The translations under genes were made by a program, and so were the position numbers. From Bacillota bacterium (lineage in GTDB: Bacteria > Bacillota > Clostridia > Lachnospirales > Lachnospiraceae): a stretch of DNA of 64,000 nucleotides. The stretch spans positions 1 to 64,000 of the forward strand of contig JAQXUQ010000019.1 in NCBI GenBank assembly GCA_029224465.1. Reading direction: 5' to 3'. The notes under the pieces are model-generated. The model was not told where the DNA came from and did no database searches. It worked only from the letters and a program-made list of their open reading frames with translations. Shown one piece after another: positions 51,686 to 61,360 of this stretch; within the stretch, counting starts at the first letter, position 1; every line of letters begins with the position of its first letter.

Positions 51686-52651
51686 TCACTTTCTGCGCTC
51701 TGCCCGGTCCGCAGCAGTTCCCAGTTTCTCCTGCAGGGCAGCGAGCGCTTCCTTTAGCTTTTCTGCACCGGCCTTGCCATCGGCGTTACGGAATTCCTGA
51801 ATACTGTTCAGATGATACTTCTGGCGGGGAGACATGCCTGCCGCGTATCTGCGCATCCGCTCGCCCATCTCGCCGGCCTTGCCGGTGGCGTACTCCTTCA
51901 TCTCACCGGCCTTCCCGGCAGCGTATTCCTTCATTTCGCCGGCTTTGCCGGTGGCGTAGTCTTTCAGATCCGATGCCGTTACATACGCGCCGATCACCGC
52001 GGTTTCGGCTGCGGACGAAACCGCCGCCTTCGCGGCCTGCAGGGTTGCGGCAGGTCCCTGCTGCGCGATTTCGACGCCGGCTTCCATCCGCGCGTTGAAT
52101 TCCCGCGAATAGTTTTCCATTTTCGTAATCAGTTCGGTCAGGCTTGCGGTCGTCAGCGCGAGGTCCATTGCGAAAAGGAACATAAAAAAGAGTGCAAGAC
52201 CTTCGTTCAGGAGCGGTCTGTTTTCCTGATGAAGTGAGCGGATGAAGGGAAACAGATAGCGGACGATCACAATGCCCGCAAGCCCGAACCCGCAGGTCGC
52301 CGGCAAACAGATCCTGCCGTTTATATTCAGCGGGACTTTGCTGTAATCCCACCAGACCGCGTGGAAGATCTTCTCGAGCACATACGAAGTCGTATATTCG
52401 ATGACCGCGCTGCCGGCTGCGCAGATCAGAAAGATCTTCCAGATTGCAAAGCTTCCGGTATTCAGTACCGGCACAAAATTGAACACGATCATTGCGGTTA
52501 CAGCAGCCGTCCCGTAGATCGGGCAGACGGGGCCGTAGAGGAAGCCTCTGTTCTGCCAGTGCCTGGTTTTAAATGTGCAGTAAATGGTCTCCCAGACCCA
52601 TCCCATGAAGCTGAAAACAATAAAGTTGACAAAGTAAGCGGCAATAATCAT
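51686..52651 (-). CDS. CmpB-type ABC-transporter-like membrane protein with LEA-like repeats
   Basis: The 321-residue protein has an N-terminal membrane part of about six helices (1-170; FVNFIVFSFMGWVWETIYC and GFLYGPVCPIYG), as in the putative ABC transporter permease CmpB family. After it come a helix and three near-identical 11-residue repeats (230-262; KEYAAGKAGEM type), amphipathic and reminiscent of LEA or apolipoprotein repeats. The rest (260-321) is helical. The function is not known. CAAAGGAG precedes the ATG. Confidence 0.75.
   Translation of the reverse strand: MIIAAYFVNFIVFSFMGWVWETIYCTFKTRHWQNRGFLYGPVCPIYGTAAVTAMIVFNFVPVLNTGSFAIWKIFLICAAGSAVIEYTTSYVLEKIFHAVWWDYSKVPLNINGRICLPATCGFGLAGIVIVRYLFPFIRSLHQENRPLLNEGLALFFMFLFAMDLALTTASLTELITKMENYSREFNARMEAGVEIAQQGPAATLQAAKAAVSSAAETAVIGAYVTASDLKDYATGKAGEMKEYAAGKAGEMKEYATGKAGEMGERMRRYAAGMSPRQKYHLNSIQEFRNADGKAGAEKLKEALAALQEKLGTAADRAERRK
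51866..51964 (-). repeat. Three 33-bp tandem repeats in the CmpB-like gene
   Basis: The repeats code for residues 230-240, 241-251 and 252-262 (KDYATGKAGEM, KEYAAGKAGEM, KEYATGKAGEM). The DNA copies differ only at a few bases, suggesting recent expansion. Confidence 0.75.
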
Positions 52652-52676
52652 GTCGTTTCTCCTTTGCGGGCCCTTG

Positions 52677-53213
52677 TCAGAGCCGGGTCAGCGCTGCCTG
52701 AATCTCTTCGATTGTGCGCGGCATCCGGATGCGGGCGCGGTCCTCCTCCGGCAGAAAGCCATGCAGAACCATTGTATCAAACACCGCACCGAGCGCGTCA
52801 TAATATCCGTTAATGTTGAAAAGGAAACACGGCTTCTTCGTCTGTCCCAGCCGGTAAAGCGACACCACTTCCGAAAGCTCCTCGAGCGTTCCGATGCCGC
52901 CCGGCAGCGCGATGAACGCGTCCGAAAGCCGGATCATCGTCTCTTTGCGCTCCGCCATCGTCTCCGTCTCATAACATTTGGTAAGATCATAACGGATCTG
53001 CGCCGGCGTTGCAAGGAAATGCGGCACGACACCGATTGCTTTGCCGCCGCCGTCCAGCACAGCCTGCGAAACCGCGCCCATCAGGCCGCCTCTGCCGGCA
53101 CCGTAGACCAGCGTGTGACCGCTCCCGGCGATCCAGCTGCCGAGCGCCCGGGCCTGTTCCGTGAAGGCCGGATCATCTCCCGCGGCAGCGCCGCAATAAA
53201 CCGCGATATTCAT
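52677..53213 (-). CDS. LOG-family Rossmann protein (nucleotide 5'-phosphoribohydrolase)
   Basis: The 178-residue protein has the Rossmann GAGRGGLMGAVSQAV motif and the signature LPGGIGTLEEL (PGGxGT) of LOG enzymes, which release base from nucleoside monophosphates (cytokinin-type or AMP). AAAGGAG precedes the ATG. Its start overlaps the HD gene stop by 4 bases, so the two may act together on nucleotides. Confidence 0.9.
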   Translation of the reverse strand: MNIAVYCGAAAGDDPAFTEQARALGSWIAGSGHTLVYGAGRGGLMGAVSQAVLDGGGKAIGVVPHFLATPAQIRYDLTKCYETETMAERKETMIRLSDAFIALPGGIGTLEELSEVVSLYRLGQTKKPCFLFNINGYYDALGAVFDTMVLHGFLPEEDRARIRMPRTIEEIQAALTRL

Positions 53214-53821
53214 TCCTGCTCCTTTCCATCTCCGGCTGCCCGGATCTTTTCTCTCGTCATGTCGTCAAGGACAGTTTTGAATTTCCGTAAATAGGGAGAA
53301 AACAGCACCTGCTCCCGGCCGTAATTGAACTGCAGGTCATACTCGAGAGGAAGCCATGTGCTGATATCCGACTCATCGTGCGAGAGGACGGCCTCAAGCT
53401 TATCCAGTGCCTTGTAAAGCTTCGCTTCGCCGGTTTCCATCGCCCGCATTTCCATCAGAAGATCCTGCCATTCAATGCGCTGCGCCTTTGGGAAACTGCG
53501 CACCCATGCATCAAAAATCGCGTCTTCTGTGGTTTCGTCGGCAGTTGTTTTGGCGAAAGTCGGGATATCTCCGGTAAATGCCTCCCCCAGATCGTGGATC
53601 AGACACATCCGGATCACGCGGTTCATGTCGAGCGATTGAAACTCCGGAATCTCCGAAAGCAGCATCGCCATAAGCGCCATGCGCCAGCTGTGGTCGGCTA
53701 CGCTTTCCATACGGCCGGGTGCCGTTTCACAGTGGCGTGTGTTTGTTTTGAGGCGCGCAGCCCGGTCCAGAATCCTCAGAATCTCCTGCGGGGAAGCTTC
53801 GGTTTTCATCTCCTGTGTCAT
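53210..53821 (-). CDS. YfbR-like HD phosphohydrolase (5'-nucleotidase type)
   Basis: The 203-residue protein has HCETAPGRMESVADHSWRMA (HD motif H and H), MCLIHDLGEAFTGDIP (HD) and a late acidic DKLEAVLSH. The layout fits the YfbR 5'-deoxynucleotidase family. The ATG at 53821 is chosen because GGAG lies 9 bases upstream. It is followed by the LOG gene with a 4-base overlap, a nucleotide-salvage pair. Confidence 0.88.
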   Translation of the reverse strand: MTQEMKTEASPQEILRILDRAARLKTNTRHCETAPGRMESVADHSWRMALMAMLLSEIPEFQSLDMNRVIRMCLIHDLGEAFTGDIPTFAKTTADETTEDAIFDAWVRSFPKAQRIEWQDLLMEMRAMETGEAKLYKALDKLEAVLSHDESDISTWLPLEYDLQFNYGREQVLFSPYLRKFKTVLDDMTREKIRAAGDGKEQE

Positions 53822-53868
53822 CCTTGATCTCTCCATCTTTTATGCGGCTGTTGCATCGCGCAGTTGTC

Positions 53869-54369
53869 TCAGTTCTGGTTAAACAGATACAACCCGTCAA
53901 CCGGCACGCGCTCCTTGATAAACTGGCTGATGTCGAGGCCCGCAAAGAACGCGCCGTCCAGATTTCCGCGCTGCATATCCTCTCCTCCGCCCGCGTGGAG
54001 CGCGAGAATTTTCCATGCTCCGCAGGCGTCCGGCTTCTGCCACGTCTGCCCGCTGCGGGAAAACAGCCACGCGTCCAGAATATCCATCATCTCGCGGACA
54101 CTTGTCTCCGGAATATCCGTTTCCAGCGCGCGGCCGATCCCGTGATGACCGGGGCCGCCGTGATACGTAAAGCTGCGGAACTGCACGTGTCCCTTCGCTG
54201 TAATGACCAGCCGCTGCTCGATTTCCGCTTCCGCGGGAAAAACAAGGCCTTCGGCTTCGCGCGAGGTTGTGATCGCGACTGCCTTGCAGGCTTTCAGAGA
54301 TAAGTCTTCCGCAATCTCCGGCTCAAGATCGGACTCGAGCCGTTCCATAAAGTCTTCATATTGTGACAT
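53869..54369 (-). CDS. Hypothetical protein
   Basis: A 166-residue protein (MSQYEDFMERLESDLEPEIAEDL) without a recognised family. It has HGGPGHHGIGRALETDI (His/Gly-rich) and GGGEDMQRGNLDGAFFAGLDI. AAAGGA precedes the ATG at 54369. It overlaps the phospholipase gene by 14 bases. No signal peptide. Confidence 0.6.
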   Translation of the reverse strand: MSQYEDFMERLESDLEPEIAEDLSLKACKAVAITTSREAEGLVFPAEAEIEQRLVITAKGHVQFRSFTYHGGPGHHGIGRALETDIPETSVREMMDILDAWLFSRSGQTWQKPDACGAWKILALHAGGGEDMQRGNLDGAFFAGLDISQFIKERVPVDGLYLFNQN

Positions 54370-55318
54370 GCTGCTTCCTTTCTGCGCCGTCCTGCGGCCA
54401 GCGGTCCGCGGTCCAGTCAAACTTGCCCGTAAGCAGCGCCGGTGCCGTTTCTCTCTGCCCTGCGATATACGACACCATCCGGACGCCGTCTGATACCGCA
54501 CCGCTAAGGAGCTTTGCAAGCTCCTGATTTGACGCACGGCAGGACGGATCTTCCGCCTTTCCGACAATGTGTCCCCGCAGCGCGTCGTACTGACCGGCAG
54601 CTTTCAGCGCGGCGAGCAGGAAATTTCTCTTGAGATCGCTCCTGCAAAGCAGGATGTGGTGAAAGCGGACGAAATCATGCAGCGCGATCCGCACAGTCTG
54701 TTCGTCCATCTCCGGATAGAACGGGGCAATGACAGTTTCGGCGCCGGCTGCCCCTGCGGCGCTTCGCGGCGGCGCGGTGTCACGGCGTACAGTACCTGCA
54801 CCGCCGGTAGTCTCTGTGCCGCCCGTCTTCCCGCCGCTGCGCGCCGGTACCGCACCGCCGCGCACTCCTTTCGCAAACTCCGCCGAGATATCGGCCATCA
54901 CCGGGACATAGCCTGCGGCAGCAAGGAGAGACCGGTCAAAGTCCCCCTCAATGACGTTATGCGGGACATGCCTTGTCTTCTCATACCAGTTCACATAGCC
55001 GTGGCAGACGGTGTCCAGCGTGAAATGACATGCGGTGCCGCAGAGAAACGCCCGCGCAGCCGGCTGCCACATCGGGTCCAGCCCGGCAAGGATCGCAAGG
55101 CGCCTGCCGAAAAACGCTTCGCCTGTCTGTCCGTGCAGCCTGCCGCCGTAAGCCGCCACATCATTTTTGTGCAGGGGCTTGTAGTAGAAAAAGATGTCCG
55201 GCCCCTGCAGACCAATATTATAAAGGCCCCGGTACGGCGCAATCTCTTCCTGCAGTTTCTCCGGCAGCTTTTTAAAAACAAGATTCCCGAAATGCTGATG
55301 CGCATAAGTTGACGGCAT
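54356..55318 (-). CDS. Zinc-dependent phospholipase C-family protein
   Basis: The 320-residue protein has the Zn-dependent phospholipase C-like layout: HQHFGNLVF, QGPDIFFYYKPL, ACHFTLDTVCHGYVNWYEKTRH and a late HDFVRFHHILL, with many His and Asp for zinc ligands. Between about 152 and 200 is a Gly/Thr/Ala-rich insertion. GAAAGGA precedes the ATG. No signal peptide is seen. It could be a cytosolic hydrolase of the family. Confidence 0.8.
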   Translation of the reverse strand: MPSTYAHQHFGNLVFKKLPEKLQEEIAPYRGLYNIGLQGPDIFFYYKPLHKNDVAAYGGRLHGQTGEAFFGRRLAILAGLDPMWQPAARAFLCGTACHFTLDTVCHGYVNWYEKTRHVPHNVIEGDFDRSLLAAAGYVPVMADISAEFAKGVRGGAVPARSGGKTGGTETTGGAGTVRRDTAPPRSAAGAAGAETVIAPFYPEMDEQTVRIALHDFVRFHHILLCRSDLKRNFLLAALKAAGQYDALRGHIVGKAEDPSCRASNQELAKLLSGAVSDGVRMVSYIAGQRETAPALLTGKFDWTADRWPQDGAERKQHVTI

Positions 55319-55345
55319 ACGTTCTTCCTTTCCCTCCGCATGTCT

Positions 55346-56101
55346 TTAATAATCGACCTTCATCATTGTAAGACCGCAGGCCGGTGCGGTCGGACCTGCC
55401 TTTTTCCGGTCTTTGGCCTCCAGAATGTGGTCCATGTCTTCCGGCCGGAGTCTGTGATACCCGGCTTCGAGGAGTGTGCCGGTCATAATGCGGACCATGT
55501 TTTGCAGGAATCCGTTCCCGTGAAAATAAATCCGGATATAATTACCGCTTTCCTCGATATTGATCGTATCCACGACACGCACGGTACTCTTTTTCATATG
55601 AGAGTTCCCGCAGAAGCTCTTGAAATCGTGCATACCCGTAAGGCGCTGCGCTGCCTCCCGCATAGCGTCTGTGTCCGGCTTCCCGTCCAGAACATACACA
55701 TATTTCCGGTCAAAAACAGGTTTTACCCCCGCATCGGAATACCAGAGCGTGTAACGGTATGTTTTGCCGGTCGCTTTGAAGCGCGAATGAAAACGGTCCG
55801 CACACTGCTTCACCTCGCTGACACTGATATCGTCCGGCAGATACCGGTTCAGATAGCGCTGAATTTCCTCCTCGCTCATCGCCGTGTCCAGCAGAACGTT
55901 GGCGGTCATCGCGCGCGCGTGAACGCCCGCGTCGGTGCGGCCTGCGCCGATCACGGTAAGCTTCCTGTCCGGCGCGGCGTCTGTCATTCTTGCAAGCACA
56001 CTTTCGAGCTTCCCCTGAATGGTCATGTCCGTGCCCGGCTGGTGCTCCCAGCCAAGATACCGCGTACCGTCATAACTGATGATCATCTTGTAGTTTTTCA
56101 T
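55346..56101 (-). CDS. truA: tRNA pseudouridine synthase A
   Basis: The 251-residue protein has the catalytic GRTDAGVHA motif (Asp57), FHSRFKATGKTYRYTLW, and the later NGFLQNMVRIMTGTLLEAG. It converts U38-40 of tRNA to pseudouridine. A moderate GGAAGG site precedes the ATG. It lies downstream of the rubredoxin gene and its terminator on the same strand. Confidence 0.95.
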   Translation of the reverse strand: MKNYKMIISYDGTRYLGWEHQPGTDMTIQGKLESVLARMTDAAPDRKLTVIGAGRTDAGVHARAMTANVLLDTAMSEEEIQRYLNRYLPDDISVSEVKQCADRFHSRFKATGKTYRYTLWYSDAGVKPVFDRKYVYVLDGKPDTDAMREAAQRLTGMHDFKSFCGNSHMKKSTVRVVDTINIEESGNYIRIYFHGNGFLQNMVRIMTGTLLEAGYHRLRPEDMDHILEAKDRKKAGPTAPACGLTMMKVDY

Positions 56102-56155
56102 AATGTATCAAAGCCTTCCGTCCCGCGAGCGGGCGGCCCGCCTCATGCGCGGATT

Positions 56156-56195
56156 AAAAAAGCTGCGGCAGCCGATTTCTCAGCGCCGCAGCTTT
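56156..56195 (-). terminator. Terminator after rubredoxin
   Basis: On the minus strand AAGCTGCGGC (56185-56194) pairs with GCCGCAGCTT, followed by TTTTTT (56156-56161 on the plus strand is A-tract). It separates the rubredoxin gene from truA. Confidence 0.8.
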
Positions 56196-56239
56196 CCGCA
56201 ATTTCCTGCCGGTCCGTTACTGCAAAGAACGGCACGAAA

Positions 56240-56404
56240 TTATTCTTCTACCTTTGTAAACTCGTCCTTGCCTACGCCGCAGATCGGGCATGTCCAGTCA
56301 TCCGGAAGATCCTCGAATGCTGTGCCGGGAGCGATGCCGTTATCCGGATCGCCAACCGCGGGATCATAGATATATCCGCAAGGGCCGCATACATACTTAT
56401 CCAT
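56240..56404 (-). CDS. Rubredoxin
   Basis: A 54-residue protein with [15 protein letters not shown] and [13 protein letters not shown]: four cysteines in two CxxC pairs (Cys6, Cys9, Cys39, Cys42) bind one iron. Rubredoxin carries single electrons, often to rubrerythrin or superoxide reductase in anaerobes. GGAGG lies 8 bases before the ATG at 56404. The gene is flanked by a terminator (56156-56195) downstream and its own promoter upstream. Confidence 0.95.
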   Translation of the reverse strand: MDKYVCGPCGYIYDPAVGDPDNGIAPGTAFEDLPDDWTCPICGVGKDEFTKVEE

Positions 56405-56444
56405 AGTTACAACCTCCAATGCTTTCTGCTCAGAGAGCGTACGC

Positions 56445-56527
56445 GTTTCCGGTTCTTCCTCCGAAAGGCGGCCGGAAACACAATCAAAATGTTAATTCAT
56501 TGTAGCAACACCGATGCGAAATAGCAA
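56445..56527 (-). promoter_or_regulatory. Rubredoxin promoter and leader hairpin
   Basis: Minus-strand TTGCTA (56522-56527), 17 bp and TACAAT (56499-56504; extended -10). In the leader GTTTCCGG (56445-56452 region) pairs with CCGGAAAC (56472-56479). Confidence 0.55.
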
Positions 56528-56561
56528 TCCCGCAGATACGGCTGCGCAAACGAATTCCGGA

Positions 56562-57638
56562 TTATTCGTTCTCCGGAGCAGCGTCCTGCTGCAGATTCTT
56601 CATCGACAGGCTGATTCTCTTCTTCTCGGGATCAAAATCCGTAACAACAGCGGTTACTTCCTGACCAACCTTTAAAACATCCGAAGGCTTCTCGATGCGC
56701 TCCTGCGAAATCTGGGATACGTGCAGAAGGCCGTCGATGCCGTCCTCGAGAGAAATGAACGCGCCGAAGTCTGTCAGTCTCGCAACCGGTCCCGTAACAA
56801 CCGTGCCGACAGAATACTTGTCTTCCGCTGTCAGCCAGGGATCCTGATCTGGCCACTTACAGGACAGGGAAATCTTCTCGCCCTTGATGTCCTGAACGAA
56901 TACCTTGACGGAATCGCCGGGCTTGAAAAGCTTGTGCGGATCCAGGTTCTTGACAGGGGACCAGGTCATCTGCGTTACATGCAGAAGGCCGTCTACACCG
57001 CCGATATCTACAAACGCGCCGAACGAAGTAATGTTCTTGACCTTGCCTTCAAAAACATCACCGATCTTCAAAGAATCAAGCAGTTCTTTCTTCTTCTCGG
57101 CATGCTCTTTCGCAAGGATCGGCTTTCTGCTGCCGATGATTCTGTGTTTAGCCGGATCATACTCGGTAATCAGGAACGAAAGCTCCTGACCGACATACTT
57201 GGTGAGGTCCTTCTCGAAGGTGTTGGAAACCTGGCTTGCCGGAATGAATACCTGCACCCCGTCAACTTCCGCACAGATACCGCCCTTGTTGCTCGATGTG
57301 ATCGGAGCCGTAACAACGGTCTGGTTGTTGAAAGCATCTTCAACGATCTTGCTGGTCTTCTCCTGCGCCGCCTTCTTGTGGGACACGATGACTTCGCCGG
57401 TCTTGCTGTCGATCTTCATGATCTTGACCTGTACGGTGTCGCCTTCATGAAGTGCTGTCGTGAGATCCTTTACGTCATCGGCGTATGCGGAAACGTTCAT
57501 GTGTGCGTCATACTTGTAACCGACGCTCATGATCGCCTCGTCCGGCGTGACACTGAAAACAGTGCCATCCACCACTTCGCCCACGCGGATGTTCTTCGTG
57601 GACTCCTCGAACAGCTTGCTGAATGATTCTTCTGCCAT
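56562..57638 (-). CDS. S1-domain RNA-binding protein (RpsA-like)
   Basis: The 358-residue protein has four S1 domains (about 18-85, 103-168, 188-258 and 275-345; the last two have the clear SFGAFVDIGGVDGLLHVTQM and DFGAFISLEDGIDGLLHVSQ pattern). It resembles Firmicute ribosomal protein S1-like factors of about 380 residues with an acidic end. It binds mRNA and may help translation initiation. A short AAGGGGAG site precedes the ATG. It is not fused to IspH, unlike some clostridial S1 proteins. Confidence 0.88.
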   Translation of the reverse strand: MAEESFSKLFEESTKNIRVGEVVDGTVFSVTPDEAIMSVGYKYDAHMNVSAYADDVKDLTTALHEGDTVQVKIMKIDSKTGEVIVSHKKAAQEKTSKIVEDAFNNQTVVTAPITSSNKGGICAEVDGVQVFIPASQVSNTFEKDLTKYVGQELSFLITEYDPAKHRIIGSRKPILAKEHAEKKKELLDSLKIGDVFEGKVKNITSFGAFVDIGGVDGLLHVTQMTWSPVKNLDPHKLFKPGDSVKVFVQDIKGEKISLSCKWPDQDPWLTAEDKYSVGTVVTGPVARLTDFGAFISLEDGIDGLLHVSQISQERIEKPSDVLKVGQEVTAVVTDFDPEKKRISLSMKNLQQDAAPENE

Positions 57639-57969
57639 AAATTTATATCTCCCCTTTTCCTGTGAGGACCTGCTCCCATGGATGTCTCAATGCAAAGCTT
57701 CCTGCGTTCTCCAAGTCATCCTCCGGACCGGCATAGTCCAGAGCAGACTTGCGGTGCCTCACATAGTTATTAATATTGTAAACCATTTTGATAAAAATTG
57801 ATAACCTTTTATATCAAAAACAGTCAATTCAGTATTATATCATACATGATAAATTCGTCTATAGGCACTGCAAAAAATTTCATCCGATCAGAAGCCGCAA
57901 AAACACCTGAAAGGCAGAAAAGCAATCATCAGACGGCCGCTGTTGTGCCGGCAGAGCCTTTCGTATGAT
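57639..57969. other. 331-bp intergenic region upstream of the S1-domain gene
   Basis: It contains a candidate minus-strand promoter (TAGACG at 57856-57861, 16 bp, TATAAT at 57834-57839), AT-rich sequence and the direct repeat TTGATAA at 57788 and 57798. No gene and no clear terminator of the Bfd-like gene were seen. Confidence 0.5.
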
Positions 57970-58164
57970 TTACCTGTAATCTTCGGGAAACTGATTGATG
58001 TCCCGGATCAGCGTTTCCACAAATTCACGGCACCTGCCGCATCCTGTGCCCGCGCCGGTCGCCGCCTGCACCTGAACGTAGGTCGAAGCGCCGTTTTGTA
58101 CGGCATCAATGATTTTTCCATAAGATACATTGTGGCAGTGGCAGGCAATTTTCTCACGTTTCAT
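57970..58164 (-). CDS. Bfd-like [2Fe-2S] protein
   Basis: A 64-residue protein with CHCHNVSYGKIIDAV and GCGRCREFVETLI: four cysteines as in the bacterioferritin-associated ferredoxin (Bfd/NifU-C) fold, which binds a [2Fe-2S] cluster. The usual partner, a bacterioferritin or nitrite-reductase-like protein, is not in the window. It lies 9 bases after a hypothetical gene. Confidence 0.85.
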   Translation of the reverse strand: MKREKIACHCHNVSYGKIIDAVQNGASTYVQVQAATGAGTGCGRCREFVETLIRDINQFPEDYR

Positions 58165-58173
58165 AATGTTTTC

Positions 58174-58464
58174 TCACTTTGTCAGATCGACGCCTTCGTC
58201 TTCCATTAAAAGCTTCATCGCTTTGTACTGATCTTCTTTCGCGACTTCCAGATGGTATATGATTCTCCGGTCGTCCTTGTTTTCCGGCCTCGTGCCGGCC
58301 CAGTCTGCGGTCTTCATATGCGCGCCGCCAAGAACCGGAAATGCCTCTGTTGCCCAGTCGTTCGTACGGATTCCCGCGTCCCGCAGGAGCTTTACCTTCC
58401 GCTGGAGCTCTTCTTTGCTGGCTGTATCCAGAAGCTTTACTTTTTTCTTCAGAAAGAAAAACAT
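58174..58464 (-). CDS. Conserved hypothetical protein
   Basis: A 96-residue protein beginning MFFFLKKKVKLLDTASKEELQRKVKLLRDAGIRTNDW. A basic N-terminus and an acidic end. No family is recognised. AAGGTG precedes the ATG. It is next to the Bfd-like gene and downstream of the ATP synthase terminator. Confidence 0.65.
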   Translation of the reverse strand: MFFFLKKKVKLLDTASKEELQRKVKLLRDAGIRTNDWATEAFPVLGGAHMKTADWAGTRPENKDDRRIIYHLEVAKEDQYKAMKLLMEDEGVDLTK

Positions 58465-58480
58465 AGGTTCACCTTATTAT

Positions 58481-58517
58481 AAAACAGGGGCATGAAAAGT
58501 ACCGCTTCTCATGCCCC
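58481..58517 (-). terminator. Terminator of the ATP synthase operon
   Basis: GGGGCATGA (58487-58495) pairs with TCATGCCCC (58509-58517); the minus-strand RNA then reads TGTTTTA. It is 28 bases after atpC. Confidence 0.8.
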
Positions 58518-58544
58518 GCATATCGTCCGGCAGCAGACTGCCGG

Positions 58545-58964
58545 TCAGTTCTTATAATCCTTGCCCTTGAACTTCAGTCTTGACAAGGCTCTTGCCATTG
58601 CCGCCTGCGTCATGCGGTATTCGCTGATGCTCTGTCTCTGACGCAGCCGCTCTTTCGCGCGTTCCAGCGCTTCGTTCGCTCTGCGCGCGTCCAGCTCCGC
58701 CTCGGTTTCGCAGGTATCCACGAGAACCTGGCAGCGGTTGTTCGCGAACACCATGGTTCCGAACCCCGCAACGACGTGAATCTTTGTCCCGTCGTCCTTT
58801 TCAATATCGAGCTCTCCGGGTTCCAGTGCCATAATGACTCTCTGATGATGCGCGAGAAACTGGATCTGGCCGTCCAGCGTCTGCACGGTCAGGCACTTCG
58901 CGAAGCCCTTGTAAAACTCCTTGTCCGTGGCAAGTACTCTAAGATAGAAATGTGCTGTTTCCAT
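58545..58964 (-). CDS. atpC: ATP synthase F1 epsilon subunit
   Basis: The 139-residue protein has an N-terminal beta-sandwich (about 1-88, LTVQTLDGQIQFLAHHQRVIMALEPGEL) and a C-terminal two-helix arm (about 90-130, EAELDARRANEALERAKERL), the part that can inhibit the rotor. It closes the operon. A long Arg/Lys-rich end follows. Confidence 0.93.
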   Translation of the reverse strand: METAHFYLRVLATDKEFYKGFAKCLTVQTLDGQIQFLAHHQRVIMALEPGELDIEKDDGTKIHVVAGFGTMVFANNRCQVLVDTCETEAELDARRANEALERAKERLRQRQSISEYRMTQAAMARALSRLKFKGKDYKN

Positions 58965-59000
58965 TCTTTATCCTGTCTCTTTCGTCTGCCGCGACGGTCT

Positions 59001-61329
<2,329 letters not shown>

Positions 61330-61360
61330 GATTCCTCTTTAGTTCGGGAAGCTCAAAGAC

